DNA from: Moritella sp. F3
GTDB lineage: Bacteria > Pseudomonadota > Gammaproteobacteria > Enterobacterales > Moritellaceae
Length of the DNA stretch: 64,000 bases
NCBI RefSeq assembly: GCF_015082335.1
Contig: NZ_BLRL01000007.1
Span: 160,727 to 224,726 of the forward strand
Direction of reading: 5' to 3'
Shown: piece by piece, positions 45,558 to 54,975 of the stretch
Position numbering within the stretch: the stretch's first letter is position 1
Layout of the letters: each line of letters opens with the position of its first letter
Position numbers and translations under genes: made by a program
Notes under the pieces: model-generated
Databases searched by the model: none
Seen by the model: the letters and a program-made list of their open reading frames with translations, nothing else
What the model was told of the DNA's origin: nothing

Positions 45558-46601
45558 TTATATCGCATCCATTTGATCTAATGGCCAACGTGGTCGCGCC
45601 GTGATCTCTAAGCTGTCATCGCCACCGTGACGTAAACGCTGTAGCCCGGCATACGCGATCATCGCACCATTATCGGTACAGAACTCGATACGTGGATAAA
45701 ATACTTCACCGTGATGCTTAACCATCATTTCTGCTAACTTAATGCGTAAGTATTTATTCGCACTGACACCACCAGCAACAACCAGGCGTTTTATACCGGT
45801 TTCTTTGATTGCACGTCTTAGCTTAATTGAAATTGTATCAACGACGGCTTCTTGGAATGCAAACGCGATATCTGCACGTGTTTGTTCATCGACGTCATCA
45901 TTGCCAGCTTCTTGGGCTAATTTCTTTTCTTTAGCAATCGTATTTGCAGCAAAAGTTTTTAATCCTGAGAAGCTAAAATCTAAACCAGGGCGATCCGTCA
46001 TTGGACGTGGGAACTTATAACGTCCTGCCACACCATTTTCAGCTAGTGCCGATAATCTAGGACCACCAGGGTAATCGAGACCCAGTAGTTTCGCTGTTTT
46101 ATCAAATGCTTCACCAGCCGCGTCATCAACTGATTCACCCATAAGCGTGTATTGACCAAGACCATCAACACGGACTATTTGCGTGTGGCCACCCGATACC
46201 AACATTGCTAGAAACGGAAAGTCAGGCGTCTGCTCTTCAAGCATAGGTGCCAGCATATGACCTTCCATATGATTAATACCTAATGCGGGAATATCCCATG
46301 CATAAGCGATACTACGACCAACAGTCGCGCCCACCATTAATGCACCAACCAGTCCAGGACCTGTTGTATAAGCAATACCGTCGATATCATCTTTAGTACA
46401 ACCCGCTTCAACTAATGCAGCTTTGATCAATGGAATAATTTTACGCACATGATCACGTGACGCTAATTCCGGTACTACACCGCCATAATCAGCATGTAGT
46501 TTTACTTGGCTATAAAGTTGATGAGCCATTAGCCCTTTTTCATCACAATAAATTGCAATGCCGGTCTCATCACATGATGTTTCTATTCCTATTACGCGCA
46601 T
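45558..46601 (-). CDS. tsaD: tRNA N6-adenosine threonylcarbamoyltransferase
   Basis: Forms t6A37 in ANN-decoding tRNAs with TsaB, TsaC and TsaE. 347 residues. ASKHA-type fold with N-terminal [10 protein letters not shown], the iron/zinc-binding HMEGH motif (about residues 111-115), [19 protein letters not shown], and the C-terminal [12 protein letters not shown] with its metal-binding Asp. Divergent from rpsU, the classic gamma-proteobacterial order tsaD / rpsU-dnaG-rpoD. AAGGTG ribosome site. Confidence 0.97.
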   Translation of the reverse strand: MRVIGIETSCDETGIAIYCDEKGLMAHQLYSQVKLHADYGGVVPELASRDHVRKIIPLIKAALVEAGCTKDDIDGIAYTTGPGLVGALMVGATVGRSIAYAWDIPALGINHMEGHMLAPMLEEQTPDFPFLAMLVSGGHTQIVRVDGLGQYTLMGESVDDAAGEAFDKTAKLLGLDYPGGPRLSALAENGVAGRYKFPRPMTDRPGLDFSFSGLKTFAANTIAKEKKLAQEAGNDDVDEQTRADIAFAFQEAVVDTISIKLRRAIKETGIKRLVVAGGVSANKYLRIKLAEMMVKHHGEVFYPRIEFCTDNGAMIAYAGLQRLRHGGDDSLEITARPRWPLDQMDAI

Positions 46602-46773
46602 TTTATTTATTCACCTTAAACATGACTCGACAATAGTACCTGTGCAATGTCTTTTTCTCCAGCGCCAAATGATGCTTATTTCCCTAACGTCAAGTTATTA
46701 GTCTTTACATCTAATCGTGTTTTAGAGTACAATTCGGCACCATTTTTATAGAATTACTATAAAAATATTTTTA

Positions 46774-46810
46774 GGTTCCAGATAACTTGGAACCATTTAA
46801 CCTATAGGTT
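46774..46810 (+). promoter_or_regulatory. Structured leader of rpsU: two palindromes before the ribosome site
   Basis: GGTTCCA-7 nt-TGGAACC (46774-46794) is followed by the perfect 12-base palindrome AACCTATAGGTT (46799-46810), which abuts the GGAAG ribosome site at 46811. GGTT units could also pair with the AACC units in alternative ways, so the leader could switch structure. Confidence 0.5.
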
Positions 46811-46820
46811 GGAAGCAAAC

Positions 46821-47036
46821 ATGCCAGTAATTAAAGTACGTGAAAACGAACCGTTTGACGTTGCACTACGTCGTTTCAAACGCTCTTGCGAAAAAGCAGG
46901 TATCTTATCTGAAGTACGTCGTCGTGAGCATTACGAAAAACCTACTACAGTTCGTAAACGTGCTAAAGCAGCAGCATCTAAGCGTCTAGCTAAGAAATTG
47001 TCTCGTGAAAATGCACGTCGCGTACGTCTATACTAA
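46821..47036 (+). CDS. rpsU: 30S ribosomal protein S21
   Basis: Small-subunit protein needed for initiation on natural mRNA. 71 residues from the ATG at 46821 ([27 protein letters not shown]), identical in layout to E. coli S21; highly basic C-terminus [22 protein letters not shown] lies 5 bases before this ATG. First gene of the macromolecular-synthesis operon, followed by a strong hairpin as in E. coli. Confidence 0.98.
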   Translation: MPVIKVRENEPFDVALRRFKRSCEKAGILSEVRRREHYEKPTTVRKRAKAAASKRLAKKLSRENARRVRLY

Positions 47037-47120
47037 TCCCTATTAGTATAACTACTGTATGCATTTAGGCGTATCCAATTGAGCAAGTCTCTGACTTAAT
47101 CAATGAAGATAACGCTTATA

Positions 47121-47160
47121 AACAAGCCGTGAACTCCTAGAGTCACGGCTTGTTTGCTTT
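47121..47160 (+). terminator. Hairpin between rpsU and dnaG
   Basis: AACAAGCCGTGA / TCACGGCTTGTT, perfect 12-bp stem (47121-47132, 47143-47154), then a T-rich run. It corresponds to the known attenuating terminator between rpsU and dnaG that keeps primase levels low. Confidence 0.9.
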
Positions 47161-47300
47161 TCAACACTCATAAAATCTATTACGCTAGTCACGAGCACAG
47201 CACATAACTGATTTCTTCACACCATGAGTCACTTATTTACTGTAATTGTCATTACTATTGTTAATAGTTAATAATCTTCATACTCATTAGTTAGGTACAT

Positions 47301-49040
47301 ATGGCCGGTAGAATACCTCGCGACTTTATCGATGGCTTGATAGGTCGAGCAGATATCGTTGATATCGTCGAAAAACGCGTCAAGCTCAAAAAAGCAGGTA
47401 AAAACTACCAGGCTTGCTGTCCGTTCCATAATGAAAAAAGTCCTTCTTTTACTGTCAGCCAAGATAAGCAGTTTTATCATTGCTTTGGTTGTGGTGCGCA
47501 CGGTAATGCCATCGGATTTTTAATGGAGTATGACAACCTTGAGTTTGTCGAAGCGATTGAAGATTTAGCGGGCTTTTACGGCGTTACTGTACCCAGAGAA
47601 GAAGGCGGTAATAATAATGGCCCGACAGCCCCCGAACGTAAAGATTATTACGAGCTACTCGAAAGTGTCACGCGCTTTTATCAATACCAACTAAAAGAAC
47701 ACCCGAACAAACGTATCGTAAATGATTATTTAAAACAGCGCGGGTTGTCTGCTGACGTGATCGCCAAATATGGTATTGGTTACGCTGCGCCAGGTTGGGA
47801 TAATGTATTAAAACGCTTTGGCCGTGATAAACACACTGAAGAGCAACTGCTCACCACAGGTGTACTCATCGAGAACGAAGGTCAATCACGTCGCTACGAT
47901 CGTTTTCGTGAACGCGTCATGTTCCCTATTCGTGACAAACGTGGTCGCGTTATTGGCTATGGTGGTCGTGTACTCGGCGATGAAAAACCAAAATACCTAA
48001 ACTCACCAGAAACGCCTATCTTCCATAAAGGTAAAGAGCTTTATGGTTTATACGAAGTGCGCCAAGCCTATAAAGAGATCCCACAAATTGTCGTGGTTGA
48101 AGGTTATATGGACGTGGTGGCATTAGCGCAGTTCGGTATTAATTATGCAGTAGCGTCATTGGGGACCTCAACGTCTGGTGATCAGATGCAGACCTTATTC
48201 CGTAATACTAATGAAGTGATCTGTTGTTACGATGGTGATAAAGCTGGTCGAGATGCAGCATGGCGCGCACTTGAGAACGCATTACCGCAATTACGTGACG
48301 GTAAAGATCTGAAATTTGTGTTCTTACCCGATGGTGAAGATCCCGATTCATTAGTGCGTAACCAAGGAAAAGACGCACTTGAGCAACTTTTTAAAGATGC
48401 CCAGACATTACCGGACTTTCTCTTTAGCCGTTTAAGCCAAAACATTGAAACAAATACCGATGTAGGACGCAGTAAATTAGCGAGCCAAGCCAAACCTTTA
48501 ATTGAAAAAATGCCTGACGGTTTCTACCGCGGTATCGTATTGAAGAAATTAGCGCGTTTCTTAGCCTGGGATGAAGCCAAGTTAAATAAATTATTCACCA
48601 CGGTTGCAACGACGAAACCAACCAAAAAAGCGATCCAAATAACACCCATACGCCGTGCCATTGGCTTATTGGTACAAAATCCGCATATCGGTTTTAACCT
48701 GCCAGTATTCGATGATTTACCGCAATTAAAATTACCTGGGATTAATATTTTATTAAAATTGTTAGAACAAACAAACGGTAGCGATCAAATTAGTACAGCA
48801 CAATTACTAGAATATTGGCGCGACACACCGGAGCAGAAAGCACTGATAAAACTGGCCGTATGGGATCATGGCGCAGATGACGCCGTTGAGGCAGAGTTTT
48901 TCGATACTTTATTTGTTCTTTCCACCCAAGTCTTCGAACAACGTTTCAGTGAACTACAATTAAAATTAGCGCAAGGTGGTTTAACTCAATCCGAGCGTTT
49001 GGAGTATAAAAGCATTTTAGATGAATTAAAATCATCGTAA
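47301..49040 (+). CDS. dnaG: DNA primase
   Basis: Synthesises RNA primers for replication. 579 residues, the normal length. N-terminal CHC2 zinc finger CCPFHNEKSPSF ... FHCFGCGAHG-type (His/Cys ligands at about 40-64, here YHCFGCGAHGNAIGF). The Toprim core has VVEGYMDVVAL and CYDGDKAGRDAAWRAL, with the catalytic acids intact, and a C-terminal DnaB-interacting helical domain. The start ATG follows GTACAT with poor ribosome complementarity, a common primase feature. Between rpsU and rpoD. Confidence 0.98.
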   Translation: MAGRIPRDFIDGLIGRADIVDIVEKRVKLKKAGKNYQACCPFHNEKSPSFTVSQDKQFYHCFGCGAHGNAIGFLMEYDNLEFVEAIEDLAGFYGVTVPREEGGNNNGPTAPERKDYYELLESVTRFYQYQLKEHPNKRIVNDYLKQRGLSADVIAKYGIGYAAPGWDNVLKRFGRDKHTEEQLLTTGVLIENEGQSRRYDRFRERVMFPIRDKRGRVIGYGGRVLGDEKPKYLNSPETPIFHKGKELYGLYEVRQAYKEIPQIVVVEGYMDVVALAQFGINYAVASLGTSTSGDQMQTLFRNTNEVICCYDGDKAGRDAAWRALENALPQLRDGKDLKFVFLPDGEDPDSLVRNQGKDALEQLFKDAQTLPDFLFSRLSQNIETNTDVGRSKLASQAKPLIEKMPDGFYRGIVLKKLARFLAWDEAKLNKLFTTVATTKPTKKAIQITPIRRAIGLLVQNPHIGFNLPVFDDLPQLKLPGINILLKLLEQTNGSDQISTAQLLEYWRDTPEQKALIKLAVWDHGADDAVEAEFFDTLFVLSTQVFEQRFSELQLKLAQGGLTQSERLEYKSILDELKSS

Positions 49041-49200
49041 TGGCTTGAAATATGATCCATTAAGCCCCATTTAAGATCTAACAAAAAGATCCGAATTAAA
49101 TCGGTTCAGAACGCTGAGTTGAAAGTTTTCGCCTAATATAACGTGATAACCGTTATATTTACGCGCATTTTGACCACAATAATTATACCAATAAGTAGAA

Positions 49201-49246
49201 AAAAGCACCGTTTAGCACTATACTGCTTTGTTTGCGCAGTGCTTTT
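49201..49246 (+). terminator. Hairpin in the dnaG-rpoD gap
   Basis: AAAAGCAC (49201-49208) pairs with GTGCTTTT (49239-49246); the segment also offers an alternative inner pairing of AGCAC with GTGCT. Possible attenuator or processing site between dnaG and rpoD. Confidence 0.4.
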
Positions 49247-49289
49247 GCGTCTGTATCTTTGAACCACGTCACCGGAGTGGAAGTATTCT

Positions 49290-51116
49290 ATGGAATCCCC
49301 TCAATCACAATTAAAACTTCTTGTAGCTAAAGGTAAAGAACAAGGTTACCTCACTTATGCAGAAGTAAATGATCATTTACCACAAGATATTGTGGACTCA
49401 GATCAGGTTGAAGATATTATTCAAATGATCAATGACATGGGTATTCAAGTGCTAGAAACTGCACCTGATGCAGATGACCTATTGATGGCAGAAAATACAT
49501 CAGCACCTGATGAAGATGCCGCTGAAGCCGCAGCCGCAGCGCTTGCTTCTGTAGAATCTGAAATTGGTCGTACTACCGATCCAGTACGTATGTACATGCG
49601 TGAGATGGGTACTGTTGAGCTATTGACTCGTGAAGGCGAGATCAAAATTGCGAAACGTATTGAAGAAGGTATCTACGCAGTACAAACGGCTGTAGCTGAA
49701 TACCCTGAAGCAATTAACTCGTTACTTGCTGAATATGACAAATTCCTTGCTGAAGAAACACGCTTAAGCGACATTATCACAGGTTTCATCGATCCAAATG
49801 CGGACGATGTAGCACCAACAGCAACACATATCGGCTCTGAAGTACCAACCAAAGAAGACGATTCAGCTGAAGATGATGACGAAGAAGAGGAAGAAGGCAA
49901 CAAAGGCCCTGATCCTGAAGAAGCAGCTGAAAAATTTGCAGAATTACGTAAATTTCACACAGCACTACTAAAAGGCATTAAAGAAGACGGTTTAGAACAC
50001 CCGAAAACACGCCTGCAAGTTGAAATGCTAAGTGAAGTATTCCGTACTTTCCGTCTAATCCCAAAACAGTTTGATCGCATTGTAAATAACATGCGTGACA
50101 TGATGGATCACGTACGTGTTCAAGAACGTCTTGTAATCAAGATGTGTGTTGAACATTGCAAAATGCCAAAAGCAGCATTCGTTGAAGCATTTGCGGGTCA
50201 CGAAACTGACATCACTTGGTTTGAAAAAGCACAACAATCAGCGGCACCTTATGCGCAAGCATTACAACGTATCGACTTTGACGTACGCCGTTGCATTAAT
50301 AAATTAAAATTAGTAGAAAATACAACTGGTCTGACTATTTCTCAGATTAAAAACATCAACCGTCGTATGAGTATTGGTGAAGCGAAAGCGCGCCGTGCGA
50401 AAAAAGAAATGGTTGAAGCGAATTTACGTCTAGTAATTTCGATTGCAAAAAAATACACCAACCGTGGTCTCCAGTTCCTAGATTTAATCCAGGAAGGTAA
50501 CATCGGTCTGATGAAAGCCGTAGATAAGTTTGAATACCGTCGTGGTTACAAATTCTCGACTTACGCTACATGGTGGATCCGTCAGGCAATTACACGTTCT
50601 ATTGCTGACCAAGCGCGTACAATTCGTATTCCAGTGCATATGATTGAAACAATCAATAAACTGAATCGTATTTCGCGTCAAATGCTGCAAGAGATGGGTC
50701 GTGAAGCAACGCCAGAAGAATTGGCTGAGCGCATGATGATGCCAGAAGATCGTATTCGTAAAGTATTGAAGATTGCTAAAGAGCCAATCTCAATGGAAAC
50801 GCCTATTGGTGATGATGAAGACTCTCACTTAGGCGATTTCATTGAAGATACAACGCTTTCTTTACCAGTTGACGCTGCTACAAAAGATAGCCTTAAAGGC
50901 GCAACAGACGACGTTCTAGCAGGCCTAACAGCCCGTGAAGCGAAAGTTCTACGTATGCGTTTTGGTATCGATATGAATACCGACCACACACTTGAAGAAG
51001 TGGGCAAACAGTTCGATGTAACGCGTGAGCGTATTCGTCAAATTGAAGCGAAGGCATTACGTAAATTACGTCATCCTAGCCGCAGCGAACAGCTACGTAG
51101 CTTCTTAGACGAGTAA
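49290..51116 (+). CDS. rpoD: RNA polymerase primary sigma factor (sigma-70)
   Basis: Housekeeping sigma factor. 608 residues. Region 1.1 (N-terminal about 80), 1.2 with [21 protein letters not shown], and the non-conserved region with an acidic Asp/Glu run (about 190-210). Region 2 has [39 protein letters not shown]; region 3 follows, and region 4 has [29 protein letters not shown]. All core DNA-binding residues look standard. Its last codons and terminator are echoed in degenerate form 120-330 bp downstream. Confidence 0.99.
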   Translation: MESPQSQLKLLVAKGKEQGYLTYAEVNDHLPQDIVDSDQVEDIIQMINDMGIQVLETAPDADDLLMAENTSAPDEDAAEAAAAALASVESEIGRTTDPVRMYMREMGTVELLTREGEIKIAKRIEEGIYAVQTAVAEYPEAINSLLAEYDKFLAEETRLSDIITGFIDPNADDVAPTATHIGSEVPTKEDDSAEDDDEEEEEGNKGPDPEEAAEKFAELRKFHTALLKGIKEDGLEHPKTRLQVEMLSEVFRTFRLIPKQFDRIVNNMRDMMDHVRVQERLVIKMCVEHCKMPKAAFVEAFAGHETDITWFEKAQQSAAPYAQALQRIDFDVRRCINKLKLVENTTGLTISQIKNINRRMSIGEAKARRAKKEMVEANLRLVISIAKKYTNRGLQFLDLIQEGNIGLMKAVDKFEYRRGYKFSTYATWWIRQAITRSIADQARTIRIPVHMIETINKLNRISRQMLQEMGREATPEELAERMMMPEDRIRKVLKIAKEPISMETPIGDDEDSHLGDFIEDTTLSLPVDAATKDSLKGATDDVLAGLTAREAKVLRMRFGIDMNTDHTLEEVGKQFDVTRERIRQIEAKALRKLRHPSRSEQLRSFLDE

Positions 51117-51137
51117 TTGAATCGTTAGATACTTTTG

Positions 51138-51170
51138 AAACACCTGATGACAACATCAGGTGTTTTTTTA
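51138..51170 (+). terminator. Terminator of rpoD
   Basis: AAACACCTGATG / CATCAGGTGTTT, 12-bp stem with 4-nt loop and T-run; near-copied at 51442 after the tRNA. Confidence 0.95.
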
Positions 51171-51205
51171 TGCCTGCAATAAATGAATAATGATGTGCCG
51201 ATTTA

Positions 51206-51253
51206 TGAGCACTAGCAGAACACGCAGTATCTTCGATGAATAATTGAACAGTT
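51206..51253 (+). pseudogene. Degenerate remnant of the rpoD 3' end
   Basis: In frame this segment reads STSRTRSIFDE-stop, compared with [16 protein letters not shown] at the true rpoD end. The bases after the stop (TTGAACAGTTAG) match TTGAATCGTTAG after rpoD. Short but alignable over about 40 bases; likely a relic of a local duplication. Confidence 0.5.
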
Positions 51254-51356
51254 AGCTGGTTACTTGTCTAAGTTATTGAATATGACCTAGACACGCAGAA
51301 ACTATGCTTATATACTTTCTGCATCTTAAAGCGTCGTAAGAGCGTTTGAAAGATTA

Positions 51357-51433
51357 GGGCCCTTAGCTCAGTTGGTTAGAGCATCCGACTCATAATCGGC
51401 AGGTCCCCAGTTCAAGTCTGGGAGGGCCCACCA
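51357..51433 (+). tRNA. ileX: tRNA-Ile2 with CAT anticodon (lysidine-modified)
   Basis: 77-nt cloverleaf: acceptor GGGCCCT/AGGGCCC, D arm AGCTCAGTTGGTTAGAGC, anticodon loop CTCATAA, T arm CCCAGTTCAAGTCTGGG, encoded CCA. The CAT anticodon alone would read Met, but the stem and T-loop sequences resemble E. coli tRNA-Ile2 rather than elongator Met or fMet; C34 would be changed to lysidine by TilS so it reads AUA. It lies next to rpoD, as ileX does in E. coli. Confidence 0.9.
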
Positions 51434-51441
51434 AATTTTAG

Positions 51442-51473
51442 AACACTTGATGGCAACATCAGGTGTTTTTTTA
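51442..51473 (+). terminator. Terminator of tRNA-Ile2, near-copy of the rpoD terminator
   Basis: AACACTTGATG / CATCAGGTGTT with T-run, then TTATGCCTGTAATAAA, matching the rpoD terminator and its following bases over about 46 nt with few changes. Confidence 0.85.
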
Positions 51474-51591
51474 TGCCTGTAATAAAATGTGAGCTAAGTA
51501 GTTAATAAAATCACCTTACTGGCTATACTATCAAAAAACATTCACTTTCAGCTCTTAATCTATCTTCACTTTTACAGAGTTTATTAATCCT

Positions 51592-52539
51592 ATGTCTACT
51601 GTCCGTGCTGCCCATGCATCTCATATCGTATTACCAGAACACGTAACAGATAAGCCCACTGTATTTAGCTTTCTAAGCGATCACTTCAAACAGATTGATG
51701 CTTCAGTCTGGCAGCAGCGTATCATCGATGGCAAAGTACATTGGCGGGACGGTCGTTTGATTACTTTAGATTGTGCATTTGTGCCACGAGAACGCGTGTA
51801 CTATTACCGTGAAGTAGCAGTAGAAAAGAAAGTACCTTTTACGGAAAGCGTTATTTACGAAGACGACAACATCATCGTTGCTTACAAGCCCCACTTTTTA
51901 GCGGTAAGTCCTAGCGGCCAATTCGTGAATGAGTGTTTGGTTAACCGCTTAAGGATAAAGACCGGTATAAATACGCTGGTCACTGCACATCGTCTTGATC
52001 GCGCCACTGCAGGACTCATGCTGCTTTGTAAAATCCCAGAGCAGCGTAGTATCTACCATGACCTATTCAAACATGGCAATATCACCAAACACTACCACGC
52101 TATCGCTCGATTAACATCAGAGTTAAAACAACAGCATGATGAAGACAATCTGCAGCTACCGCTTAGCTGGACAGTAAAGAACAGAATTGTTAAAGGCGAC
52201 CCGACATTCACAATGCAGATCGTCGAAGGTGAAGCGAACAGTCATTCGACCATCGAATTAATTGCTGTTAAAGGGGAGTTTGGGTTATTCAAATTGTCGC
52301 CAATCACAGGCAAGACCCACCAATTGCGTTTACATATGGCTAGTTTAGGCATGCCATTGGTGAATGATCGCTTGTATCCAACATTGTTAGACCGATGTGA
52401 TGATAACTTTCAGCAGCCCTTGCAGCTATTAGCGCAACAACTGAAATTTACCGATCCAGTCACGGGCATTGAACACGACATAACGACGAAAGCACTTGAT
52501 ATTGATGCGCTAGTGAATGGGATCGTCGATATTATCTAA
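51592..52539 (+). CDS. RluA-family pseudouridine synthase
   Basis: Isomerises a uridine in tRNA or rRNA. 315 residues. An S4-like N-terminus (VFSFLSDHFKQIDASVWQQRIIDGKVHWRDGR) precedes the catalytic domain with the RluA motif AHRLDRATAGLMLLCK (catalytic Asp in H-R-L-D) and the second conserved segment LFKLSPITGKTHQLRLHMASLGMPLVND. Closest in style to the unassigned RluA-like group (TIGR01621), not clearly RluA, RluC or RluD. It ends 1 bp before the convergent response regulator. Target base unknown. Confidence 0.9.
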   Translation: MSTVRAAHASHIVLPEHVTDKPTVFSFLSDHFKQIDASVWQQRIIDGKVHWRDGRLITLDCAFVPRERVYYYREVAVEKKVPFTESVIYEDDNIIVAYKPHFLAVSPSGQFVNECLVNRLRIKTGINTLVTAHRLDRATAGLMLLCKIPEQRSIYHDLFKHGNITKHYHAIARLTSELKQQHDEDNLQLPLSWTVKNRIVKGDPTFTMQIVEGEANSHSTIELIAVKGEFGLFKLSPITGKTHQLRLHMASLGMPLVNDRLYPTLLDRCDDNFQQPLQLLAQQLKFTDPVTGIEHDITTKALDIDALVNGIVDII

Positions 52540-52944
52540 TTAGTTTACCGTAGCGTTTAAACCTTTCGCCTCTCTGGCTTTCTCTAAACAACGGGATATT
52601 TTCATTTTTGAGACAGGTTTAACGAGATAATCAGTCGGCTGGAGTTTAATCACTTGCTTGACAGTATTGATATTATTATCACCAGTGACAATAAAAACAG
52701 GGATGTTTTTTTGCTGTTTACGGACATACTCTAATATTTTTAAACCATCAAGTTCTTCACGTAAATTAAGATCTAAAAAAATATAATCAAATACTTGTTT
52801 TGATAATAAATTAAGTGCGAGAGGGACATTATCCGCATACGTTACATTATCGCTATCCGCATAGCATTCAATCGAAATCTTACGTACTAGTTGCGCAATT
52901 ATTTGTACGATGACCTTACTATCTTCAACAATCAGACATCTCAT
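52540..52944 (-). CDS. Single-domain response regulator (CheY-like receiver)
   Basis: A lone REC domain of 134 residues, with Asp7/Asp8-type acidic pair (CLIVEDSK), phospho-acceptor Asp58 (FLDLN), Thr87 (IVTGD) and Lys109 (LVKP), all switch residues present. No output domain and no histidine kinase adjacent. Start at 52944, chosen because AAAGGGG precedes it; a longer frame to 52974 lacks a site. It may relay a signal by protein contact, like CheY or Spo0F, but its partner is not in the window. Confidence 0.9.
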   Translation of the reverse strand: MRCLIVEDSKVIVQIIAQLVRKISIECYADSDNVTYADNVPLALNLLSKQVFDYIFLDLNLREELDGLKILEYVRKQQKNIPVFIVTGDNNINTVKQVIKLQPTDYLVKPVSKMKISRCLEKAREAKGLNATVN

Positions 52945-53142
52945 TACTACCCCTTTTTGATTGTTATCGAACATTAGCTCAGTATAGGTGCTAGTCCGTT
53001 TAAATGGGCTCTAATCTGAGCTATTTAACTCGGAAATATGAAATTGATCACATTTAAAATCAACATCTTAATACTTTAAGCATAGCCCATATACTTTGCC
53101 TATTAAAATCAATTAAATAATATAAAAAGGAATAAATCGACA

Positions 53143-53163
53143 GGCCTTCGACGGCAGAAGGCC
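53143..53163 (-). terminator. Hairpin downstream of panF
   Basis: GGCCTTC / GAAGGCC, perfect 7-bp GC-rich stem with 7-nt loop about 20 bp beyond the panF stop; no strong U-tract. Confidence 0.5.
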
Positions 53164-53183
53164 AGTGCTAAGCTACGAATTAA

Positions 53184-54620
53184 TTATGCTTTTGTAATGG
53201 CTGGCGTTTGCAGCACTCGATGCACAACAAGCATGCAAAGCGCCGAAATGCATAATGCAGGCACAATCGGGTGGATGCCAAACATGGCAGGTTTAAACCA
53301 TAGCAACAGTAAATAACTCACAAGGCCACTGAGCATCGCTGCTAATGCCGCATTACCTGCAATTTGTGGCCAATATAATCCAGCTAAAATAGGCCATAAG
53401 AATACCGCTTGTAATGCACCAAACGCAGCAAGATTAAGCCATACGATCATACTCGGCGGCTCAATCGCACAATAGGTCGCAATGAGTGTTACCAGCACCA
53501 TCGCCACACGCGTTAAGCTTACTTGTGCGTTAGCCGTTAACGAGGGATAACAACGAACAACACCATCTCGCACCAGACTAACTGCAGATTGCAGCAACAT
53601 TGAATCCACCGATGACATAACAGCGGCTATCGGTGCCGCTAATAATACGCCAGCCCAGAACGGGTCAAAAAGACCTGTAATCAATGTTGGCATTATCTCA
53701 TCTGGTACAGTCAAATCAGGATATAAAGCCCGGCCTAGTACACCACTTAAGTGCGGGATGAGAGTCATTAAGAAACTAATGATCGTTCCCCAAATCATGC
53801 CTCGCTTTAATGCGTTAGTATCTTTCACCGCGAGTAAGCGTACAACAGTATGCGGTAATCCCAAGGTGCCAAAACAGATTAGCATCCAAAAAGACAGCAT
53901 CATTGGCCAACCAAGTTGCCCACTATTACCCTGCGGACTCAATAGCGTCGGCGATTGTGTACTCACGTCTGTCATTAATGCCGTTAAACCGCCTTGCGAT
54001 AACAAGGTGATAAAAATGACTAATACACCGATAATCATCAAGATACCTTGAAACGCATCAGTGATCACAACAGCACGAAAACCACCAGTCAACGTATACG
54101 CCAGAACCGTGATGACAAATAGCCCAAGTCCGAGTTCATAACTAATGCCACTCACGCCCGAGAACAAACGAGCACCACCAATAAACTGTACCGAGATCAT
54201 AGCGATGAAACCGACTACCAGGCTGACCAAAGCTAATTTTGTTAGCCAGCTGTTCTGATATCGTGCGTCCAACCATTCAATCAAGGTAGCGTGCTCAGCT
54301 TTTCGCTGCGCAAGTAGTTTTGGGCCTAAAACACCCAAGGTGAGCATTGCAACGGGAACCTGGATCAGCGCCAACCACACCCAGCCTAAACCAATTTTAT
54401 ACGCAGCGCCGGGTCCACCAATAAATGAACTGGCACTGGTGTAAGTAGCGACTAACGTCAGGGCTAACAAGGGGCCATTAAGAAAACGTCCACCAATAAA
54501 AAAGCGTTTCGCTTTATCCTGATATAACTCACCGGCTTGTTTTGATTGACGGGCACTCCACCAACGAGTGATCAGTAAACTAGCAATAAGGTAGATAAAA
54601 ATAGGAATGAGATTAGTCAT
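53184..54620 (-). CDS. panF: Sodium/pantothenate symporter
   Basis: Imports pantothenate with Na+ for CoA synthesis. 478 residues with about 13 membrane helices of the SSS family: N-terminal FFIGGRFLNGPLLALTLVATYTSASSFIGGPGAAYKIGLGWVWLA (sodium-site helices), and PFWAGVLLAAPIAAVMSSVDSMLLQSA in the second half. PanF is favoured over other symporters because a YhdT gene lies directly upstream, as in E. coli yhdT-panF. The two genes overlap by 8 bp. Confidence 0.92.
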   Translation of the reverse strand: MTNLIPIFIYLIASLLITRWWSARQSKQAGELYQDKAKRFFIGGRFLNGPLLALTLVATYTSASSFIGGPGAAYKIGLGWVWLALIQVPVAMLTLGVLGPKLLAQRKAEHATLIEWLDARYQNSWLTKLALVSLVVGFIAMISVQFIGGARLFSGVSGISYELGLGLFVITVLAYTLTGGFRAVVITDAFQGILMIIGVLVIFITLLSQGGLTALMTDVSTQSPTLLSPQGNSGQLGWPMMLSFWMLICFGTLGLPHTVVRLLAVKDTNALKRGMIWGTIISFLMTLIPHLSGVLGRALYPDLTVPDEIMPTLITGLFDPFWAGVLLAAPIAAVMSSVDSMLLQSAVSLVRDGVVRCYPSLTANAQVSLTRVAMVLVTLIATYCAIEPPSMIVWLNLAAFGALQAVFLWPILAGLYWPQIAGNAALAAMLSGLVSYLLLLWFKPAMFGIHPIVPALCISALCMLVVHRVLQTPAITKA

Positions 54621-54807
54621 GATAAGTAGATTTAATCATTAAAATAAGAGAGAAAATAAGCAGTATAGGTGCAAACAGGCAAGAAAACCAAAACCAAACA
54701 GGCAGTCCCCACCAGTTACCTTGATCTGCTAATAATAGCGGTCCTGCACACCACAGCGCAAAGTAGCCCAGTGTCAGTAACAAGGATTTTTTTGAAATTA
54801 AGTGCAT
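54613..54807 (-). CDS. yhdT: YhdT family small membrane protein (DUF997)
   Basis: 64 residues with two hydrophobic segments (about 10-28 and 36-58) around the conserved GNWWGLPVWFWFSCLFAPILL motif of YhdT. It overlaps panF by 8 bp. Function unknown; constant linkage with panF suggests an accessory role in the symporter. Confidence 0.9.
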   Translation of the reverse strand: MHLISKKSLLLTLGYFALWCAGPLLLADQGNWWGLPVWFWFSCLFAPILLIFSLILMIKSTYHD

Positions 54808-54975
54808 AGTTAAGCCTAAAATAAATATCGCCTAGAATATAACGCATCAGAATAGATAAATAACTCTAATCAGGTGACTCCCCTAGCCGTTTTAGTGTTT
54901 AACGCTGAATTATATCGCTATAAAGTACATACATCCAAATAATGTTTTACAGTTGACTCATATTGCTATGATTTA

